Below, piece by piece: positions 57,206 to 64,000 of a DNA stretch of 64,000 bases. The position numbers and the translations under genes are program-made. The notes beneath the pieces are model-generated. The model had not been told where the DNA came from, did not search any database, and was given only the letters and a program-made list of their open reading frames with translations. The stretch comes from Panax quinquefolius. Its lineage: Eukaryota > Streptophyta > Magnoliopsida > Apiales > Araliaceae. Numbering within the stretch: position 1 is the first letter of the stretch; every line of letters starts with the position of its first letter. The DNA lies in assembly GCA_020205615.1 (NCBI GenBank), contig CM035152.1, positions 154,737,669-154,801,668 of the forward strand, in the 5' to 3' direction.

Positions 57206-58500
57206 TACTATGATTATACCGAACAATCCTCGGTCATAATTATACCAAGTCCATCTATGCACTACATAGATATATATGACTTTCAACATAATATAAACAT
57301 AGGATAATGATATAAAGAATCAATCAAATGAGATAAAGGATAAATATTAAACATTTATAATATAATTTATCCAGATTCAAGAATATCCCCATGTTTTCAA
57401 TCACTTAATAATCTCATAATCTAATATCATTAATATTATAACAATATTTTAATCACTTCTTAAATTTATAAACAATTTATCTTAATTGTTTACGCTTTTA
57501 CCATATAATGCATTTAATCATTCAAAATGTTATACTCATAAGATATCATCACCAATTATCAAATCCTCATCAAAAAATATGCATATACTCTATATAGGAT
57601 TCTTTAGCCATAAAATCCTATTTTCAACTTTCATTACTTTCACATAACATATTTAACTCATATGTTCAGAATTAAACTATTTTCATGAAAAATACCAAAT
57701 CAGTCCCAAAAATATTTCTTTTCTGGGATTTAGTATAATATAGTCCCATAATGAAAATATATTTTTCTCGAATTTTAAAATTCATTTACTATTTTTCAAA
57801 AATCAATTTCCACTTAATTCCTTAAGAAATTAGCTACCTCAAGTTTAACTCCAAAATTCCCAAATCTTGGCAGGACCTTACACATGTTAATGTGAGCTTC
57901 CAGTTTAAATTTCATGGTCATCGGAGTTATAGAACTTCTAAGTTATAGCGTTTTTTTTCTAAAAACTTAAATATTGAAATAGTCATAACTTGCTCATTTT
58001 AAGTCAGAATGAGCTCATTTTTGGACAGGAGGTACTTTATACCATATACCTTCATGTCCCAAAAGGCCAGAATTTTTCTCATAATTTAAGTGGCCGAAAC
58101 AGCCTCTCTAAAATCATGGCAGAAGCTTTTTTCGGTTTTTGCAGCTTTGCACTCCTTTGCTAAAATCAGTCCACACAAAAATCTACAACACCTTTTCCAG
58201 TAATTCCACTTGGATTAGTTAGGTAACTCATAGATCTAACTCTAGGACTTGACCAAATTCAAAAATTCAAAATATAATTGGAGATATGGTCAATTGAATT
58301 TCATGTTACGTTTTTACCAAAATCTGATTTTTCAACCCTTTGTGATTTCTAAGAAACTTTCATGTTTTCACATAATAACCAACATAACTCATCATAAAAC
58401 TTACTAATATCACGAATACCCATGATTCTCATTAATCCAATGCTTTTATTATGACTTTCATCATAATCCTCGTAAACAGATCCTTTTAGTTGAAGAAATA
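57206..58500 (-). repeat. Non-coding replacement of pol, element H
   Basis: Inverted counterpart of 20000-21258 and 4391-5671. Confidence 0.75.
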
Positions 58501-59255
58501 TTTGAGGGTTTAAGAAATGGGTTTTTGTACTGGGGTCAATACAAAATTCGATTTCATGTTCTAGGGTAGGCTAGGAAGTCTTCAAGAATACGCCAGGAAA
58601 TTTATTAATAATAGAAATATCATTCAAAATTGTGACTCTCCTCCAAGACTTGGATAGTACGTCACATTGATACCAACTGTGACTTCTATCCCTTAACCTA
58701 GATAGCACCTCACAATGATACCTATAAACTTGCCATCTTCATTCTCGATGTCGCCTACAGAAAGTCTGGCTTCGGTGCATTCCACACAAGGAAGTCAACA
58801 ATGAAAGGATCGGGCTCTTTTCTTATGACTTGATATAACAGTGATTAACTTTAGGATTTGGTTACTTTGAATTCGTATAACAAAGTTGGTTAGAATATAA
58901 AAGCTAACAACCTTACAAAAAGAATAATGAGTAGTTAATCAATCGTTTTCAAAAATTACCTCAAAGGCAAGTATTTTCAAAGAGATAAGATCGACAGGTA
59001 ACGTGAAAGTGTTTATTTGAATCAAACAAGATTTAAAAATAGTAGCGGTAACGAAGGCTCCTACTAACGAAGTTTCAACCAATAAGTCAAAGTCTAACTT
59101 CTCCGGAGTCAAATTTAAACGTTGAACGCAAGCAAGAGAGATAAAATAATGGGTAGAACCGGTATCTTATAAGGTATAGACTTCGCAATTTATAATTAAC
59201 TAACCCGTGCTAACTTCGTTCGGTTTACTCGCTTTTTGAGAAGTCATGAAAAATG
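58501..59255 (-). pseudogene. Protease remnant, element H
   Basis: DTGST is encoded by GATACCGGTTCTACC on the minus strand at 59152-59166, intact here although lost in B. Downstream frames are broken and no RT follows. Confidence 0.6.
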
Positions 59256-59600
59256 CACTTCCTAAAACCAACGACTTTATTTTGTCCATATCCACCTTTG
59301 GTGCCACCGTCCCAAATGCTAGACTTCGACTTTGGTGCACAACAAAATTGAGCTAAATGACCTTCTTCTTGCAATTTCCACTTCTATTATCTTTGCCATG
59401 ATTACCATCAAGTGGTTACCATTATTGGCATGATAATTTCCCCCACGATGGTTATCATTATTCGATAAATGCGTTGCCACCAAAGATGATTATTATCGTG
59501 TTGTTGGTCGTTACCTTTTGTTTCAAATTTAATCAACACTCTCATGTGCTTCATTGCTTATCTCAAAGATTTTCGATATCATTCTCAAACACCGCCACAA
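59256..59600 (-). pseudogene. Internally deleted gag, element H
   Basis: Minus strand: gag start region, then GATTAAATTTGAAACAAAAG leading straight into the GGTAACGACCAACAACACG linker, the same joint as at about 18920-18940 in B. Capsid core and first zinc knuckle are missing. Confidence 0.7.
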
Positions 59601-59747
59601 AACAAGGGTTAATTAACATATCACATATTATCCCTATACTCCGACCACCAATTAAATACCAAATAAATTTAGGTAGGTCATACTAGCGAAGGAATTCCCG
59701 TCCTCCCTCCTAGTTCTTATCTCACATCTCACCAGGGATCATATCCT

Positions 59748-59763
59748 AAGCTCGATAATCAAC
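59748..59763 (-). promoter_or_regulatory. Primer binding site, element H
   Basis: GTTGATTATCGAGCTTAGG on the minus strand; TTGGTATC has changed to TTGATTATC. Confidence 0.6.
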
Positions 59764-62172
59764 CGTGACGCCTCTAAAATTAGGTATACGCCACCCATCT
59801 TGGGTCGCCACTTACATGGTACATAAATTCAAATACAACTTACTAATATAACTGCCGTGGTACAATACGACATAAACCGTGAGTTTGAATACAAATATTG
59901 TCTACTATATATTATACAAACTCAAAAAGAATCCTCATTACAACTATTATCACACTATTTCACGTAATAGTGAGGACTACTAATGCTATCCTTCTCGACC
60001 ATTACTGCTCCTCGACTGTCTCGTCCCAAATATGTTCTCATTTCCAAGAGAACAAAGGAAAGAAAGGGGTGAGCTCAACTAGCCCAAAGAAGAAATATTA
60101 CATGACTAAGATAATGCGTATAAAATTATCATTAGCCTTCAACAAAGTTGTTAAACCGATAAAATACAATAGACAACCAGCTTTAATCATAATGAAATAA
60201 GCAATTCATTAAAAGAGTCAAGTAGAGAATAAAGTCTACTATCTTTTAGGTTTTAAAAGGTTTTCATCAATTTTTATCACCGAGACTCAAATTTTAATAA
60301 ATAAACCACCACATCTAATTATCCCTCGCACTACTGGCCAAGGATTTTCATCAAATTATCAATGGTCATGACTATACCGAATCACCCCGGTCATAATCAT
60401 ACCAAAAACTATCCATCATCGCATTACAGCCAATCGAGGACTTTTGTCACATCATTTATATCAAGTCATGATTATACCGAATGATCCTCGGTCATAATCA
60501 TACTAAGTTCATCTATGCACGTAAGCCAAAGATAACATAATATAACATGAGGATGATGACAATGACATAATAATTCAATAAAACAAGTTCAAGAATTATT
60601 TAATCCATGAATTATTAACGCCCAAATTGTCAACACGATATCGCTTTCAGAGAGTAAAATTCAATAATGATCGTAAGAATATTTCCATGAAAAGATATCG
60701 ATGAAACGCAAATATCAAGGATATTCTACTAATTTCATGGAGTATAGAAGTCAAAGTTTTAACCAACCGGGTATAATAAAGAATGGAATAACAAAAGAAA
60801 TCACCATGCATGCGGATTGCAGATGACAAAGTTATTCCAATGTAATAATAATAACGGAACCAAAGTTGTGAAATTCACAATCGACAGATGTTCCAATGTA
60901 ATAATAAAGATGGAACTGATCCGTAAAACACATGTATAGGATATTCCAATGTAATGATAAAGATTTTAAACCAGTCCTGTAAAACACATGCATGTGATGT
61001 TCCAACAGTAATAATAAAATTTTAACCAGTCCTGTCCTAAAACACATGCATGTGATGTTCCAATGTAATAATAGAAGAATGTCACCAAGTATAGGGTAAA
61101 ACCACATGATACAAAGTTATTCCAATGTAATAAATAAAAATGGAATAACATAAGGATTTCACCAAGTATAGGATATGCCGCATATACAAAAGTTATGTAT
61201 GTAGTATATCACTTTTACAAAGTTATTCCAATGTAATAATAAAGAATGGAATAATGTAAGTTCTCTTCAAGAAGAAAGAATAACACCCCTTACCGTAAAA
61301 GAACCGAATATAAAGTAGTGAAGTAAAATACTACTTCTTCTTTCTATAATTTTCTCTATAGCTTTCTCTATAATTTCTCTCTCAGTAGTTTCAATGAATT
61401 CGTAAGAAAATAATGAAGGAATGAGCTTCTATTTATAGGAAAATGGAATGCATAAGAATTAATCCATGAACTATCTGCATTGATTTACTTTAATCTGACG
61501 GTCCATATTTAAAGAAAAATTTTTTAAATAAAATATAATATATTCTATTTATATAAAACATTTTACTATGCAAACACTATACAATACTATGCAAAACACT
61601 ATGCAAAAATACTATGCAATACTATGCATAATAAAATATAATATATTCTATTTATGTAATAACTTTAATAAAGTATTCTATTTTATATAAAGATATTTCG
61701 CTTTTATTACGCTAATAATACTTAATAAAAAAAAACGTCATTATCGCTATAATAATTCATATTATTAATCGACAATAATGGAATCAAACCGAGTGACTTC
61801 TCACATAAGCATCAATAATCAATACCGGTGTGCTACTATGCAACCACACGACATCGTATTTTTACTACCGAAGTAGTTCAACAAGATCAACCAGTAAAAC
61901 TTCCGTCGTTATTTCAATAAAATATTTTTGTCGCTTTCTCAATCCGACAATAATTTCGCTAGGGGGTCCACCAATGATTGAGTCGTTGTATTTAATATTC
62001 CTCGCTAAACCGAATATTCCCCACCAATCGAATATAATATAACCACTGCATACTTTGCAAAAATTTATAAATACTACCCACAACTATAATATTATCTCAA
62101 ATTCACACCATAATATTAAAAATTTATTTTGACAAAATTTAAATCTTTATTGATAAAATCTGGGGTCTCACA
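59764..62172 (-). repeat. 5' LTR of element H
   Basis: Pairs with 53479-55891. TATA box at 61430-61437; GCATAGT cluster at 61565-61630; hairpin-type modules at 60780-61255. Confidence 0.92.
61430..61437 (-). promoter_or_regulatory. LTR TATA box, element H 5' LTR
   Basis: TATAAATA on the minus strand, same context as 55152-55159. Confidence 0.6.
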
Positions 62173-62307
62173 ATGGTGATTTCAGTTGTTATTCCATTCT
62201 TTATTATTTTGTTAGAACATCATGTCGGTGTGAATTTCACCGACTGTTCTCATTATTTATTATTCTCGTTAGAATAACTCTATCTATGCTGGTATCAAGA
62301 TGCGTGG
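62173..62307 (+). repeat. F-type LTR, plus strand, second piece
   Basis: Opens with the second ATGGT, carries TTATTCCATTCTTTATTATT modules, and is cut at 62307 by the small solo LTR. Confidence 0.8.
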
Positions 62308-63050
62308 TGTGACGCCTTCAAAATAGGTCCATTCCATCCAACCCATTCTCGAGTGCCAAATACATGGTATGTAAATAACTACAACTTTATTATTACAACA
62401 TATAAATCGTGAGTTTAAATACGATATTGCCATCTGCATAATATCCACAGCAAATAAATCCCCATCATAATTATTGATATATTATTTTAGAAAAATGGTG
62501 AGGACTACTAAATAACTCTCTCTGTAACCTTCATTTCATATACCTTTAGTAAGACTCGCTACATTCTCGCCTCCGAAAAGAAAAATGGAACAAATAAAAT
62601 ATCAATGCAAAGAATTATTGAATCAATAAAATAAAATAATTTAATAAGTAATTCATCGTAATAATTATCGAGTAGTGCCTTCTTACGTAAGAATCAATAA
62701 TTGGTGCAATCCCGCAATACATCGCTTGTTGTTGAACGCCAGACATTAGTGTGTTTTAACCACCGGGTATTCCAACAAGATAATCGTAATAACTACGCCT
62801 TTATTTATAAACAACTTATATTTGTCGCTTTCTTTTCATCCAATCTCTTTCCGTTATGGGCTCCACATGGTCGCTACTTGTCGTATTTAATATTCCCCGA
62901 CAATAATGAATATTTTATAACCACTTGCTTATTCAAAATATTTGCGTATTTTACCCATAACTATCCATATTAATCAAATCAACCCTTACTATTTCAAGAT
63001 AATAAATAGAGGAAAATAAATTTCATTTATTAATAATTTGGGGTCTTACA
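62308..63050 (-). repeat. E-type solo LTR with large internal deletion
   Basis: Both LTR ends are present (TGTGACGCC at 62308; minus-strand TGTAAGACCCC ending at 63050) but the length is 743 bp instead of about 2.6 kb. The break is near 62600, where TGATATTTTAT from the 5' third joins TTGTTCCATTTTT from the 3' third. Flanks CGTGG and CATGG are a 5-bp duplication with one transition. Confidence 0.8.
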
Positions 63051-64000
63051 CATGGTGATTTCTGTTGTTATTCCATTCTTTATTATACTCAAGTTGGTTA
63101 AAAGTTTTGATTTCTATACTCCATGAAATTAGTGGAATATCCTCGATATTTGCAAGCTTCATCTAAAGATCTTTTCATGAAAATATTCTTCCGAGCATTC
63201 TTGAATTTTACTTTCTGAAAAGTATCGTGTTGACAATTTGGATGTTATTAGTTCCTGGATAAATTAATTCTTGAACTTGTTTTATTGAATTCTTATATCA
63301 TTGTCATCATCCTCATGTTTATATTTTGAAAGTCATCATGCGGCTGTAGTGCGTAGATGGACTTTGGTATGATTATGACCAGGATTATTCTAAGATAATC
63401 ACTTAATCGTAATGTTACAAATGATGTGATAAAAGTCCTCATTGGCCCGTAGTGCATCAATGGATGGAAATTGTTGGCATGATCATGACCATTGATGAAT
63501 ACACGAATGTCCTCGGCCAGTAGTGCATGGATAATTTGTGGTCGTGATACTAAAGAATATCCTCGGCCGTAGTGCGAGGTGATTCGATGATGTGGATTAT
63601 TTATTGTTCGAGTCTCAAATGATAAAAGTGATGAAAAACCTTTTAAATCATAAAAGATAGTAGATTTCATTCTCTACTTGACTTTTTAATGGATTGCTTG
63701 TTCACCGCAGCTTAAACTTGATGTTTATTATATTTTATCGCTTTAACATTGTTGAAGACTATCGATAATTTATTCTGCATTATCTTAGTCCATAATATTT
63801 CTTATCGGCTAGTGAAATTTCACCTTTCTTTCTTTCACCGTTTCTCTTAGAAATGAGAATATAAATGAGACGAAAGCGGGAACTGAGTGATGGACCGTGA
63901 TGATAGTATTAGTAGTCCTCACTATTCTCATTAAATAGTGTGATATAAATGTAATGAGGACTTATTCGAGAGTGGATATTGCCTGTAAGATGATTTGTAT
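63051..64000 (+). repeat. F-type LTR, plus strand, third piece (leaves window)
   Basis: From CATGGTGATTTC to the window end. GTGC-loop modules: 63345-63410, 63436-63470, 63500-63545 and 63555-63580. The last bases match LTR sequence about 200 bases short of the LTR end. Confidence 0.85.

Larger units (their letters stand above)
53479..62172 (-). mobile_element. Element H: non-autonomous Tekay-like retrotransposon (B type), complete insertion
   Basis: Minus-strand element of 8694 bp with LTRs 53479-55891 (2413 bp) and 59764-62172 (2409 bp), primer site, polypurine tract and perfect ATGGT duplication. The internal 3872 bp match B: gag start fused to the zinc-knuckle linker, protease remnant, the non-coding pol replacement and the 57-bp array. 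It encodes no complete domain yet inserted with normal ends. Confidence 0.93.

Noticed and set aside
1..64000. tRNA, rRNA or other structural RNA genes
   Set aside because: None seen by eye on either strand; only tRNA-complementary primer sites of retroelements were found.

Overview
This window is plant nuclear DNA. It is AT-rich and intron-bearing, with long LTR retrotransposons and one recognisable plant gene of the WUN1 (wound-induced protein 1) family. Over 90% of it is nested, mostly decayed Ty3/gypsy retrotransposon sequence, as expected of a large repeat-rich (probably eudicot) genome. The species cannot be told from the sequence. No bacterial-type genes or operons are present.

Layout. 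1-6404: element A (+), a Tekay-like chromovirus relative with a 2.4-kb LTR, primer site for initiator tRNA-Met, a decayed gag, and a non-coding region in place of most of pol. 6405-17414: element G (-), a Tat/Ogre-lineage element with 0.67-kb LTRs, minus-strand gag-pol, a ~110-bp tandem array and a plus-strand (antisense) ORF with likely introns. 17415-24720: element B (+), same family as A but with gag deleted too. 24721-27698: element C (+), partial LTR plus decayed gag and protease, cut off at 27698. 27699-30658: low-copy DNA with a G-run, a duplicated small inverted-repeat element, and the WUN1-like gene on the minus strand with a repeat-containing promoter. 30659-50467: a MULE-like transposon (200-bp-scale TIRs, 10-bp target duplication) split by element F (-, 31618-49912, target duplication TCTTC), which is itself split by element E (+, 37783-47699), the only element here with a whole but broken gag-pol-chromodomain. 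50478-51464: low-copy DNA. 51465-64000: a plus-strand LTR of the F type interrupted by element H (-, 53479-62172, target duplication ATGGT) and by an internally deleted E-type solo LTR (62308-63050).

How the parts relate. E shows the coding capacity of the autonomous lineage (gag, protease, RT, RNase H, integrase, chromodomain). F keeps gag, protease and the integrase C-terminus; A keeps gag; B and H have lost most of gag as well. A, B and H carry the same non-coding replacement of pol, containing a 57-bp tandem array with 5, 10 and about 15 units. LTR ends, primer site and polypurine tract persist in the non-coding copies, so they look like derivatives mobilised by an autonomous relative.

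The least explained structure is an abundance of short inverted-repeat modules. Each 57-bp unit can fold as a ~10-bp stem; the transcribed part of the LTRs carries ~70-bp modules with GTTATTCCA/TGGAATAAC arms; and a third module keeps a GTAGTGC-type loop while its arms change together. Copies differ from each other most at CG and CHG-like spots, often by small indels, so ageing of methylated DNA and base-calling error must both be considered when reading frameshifts.
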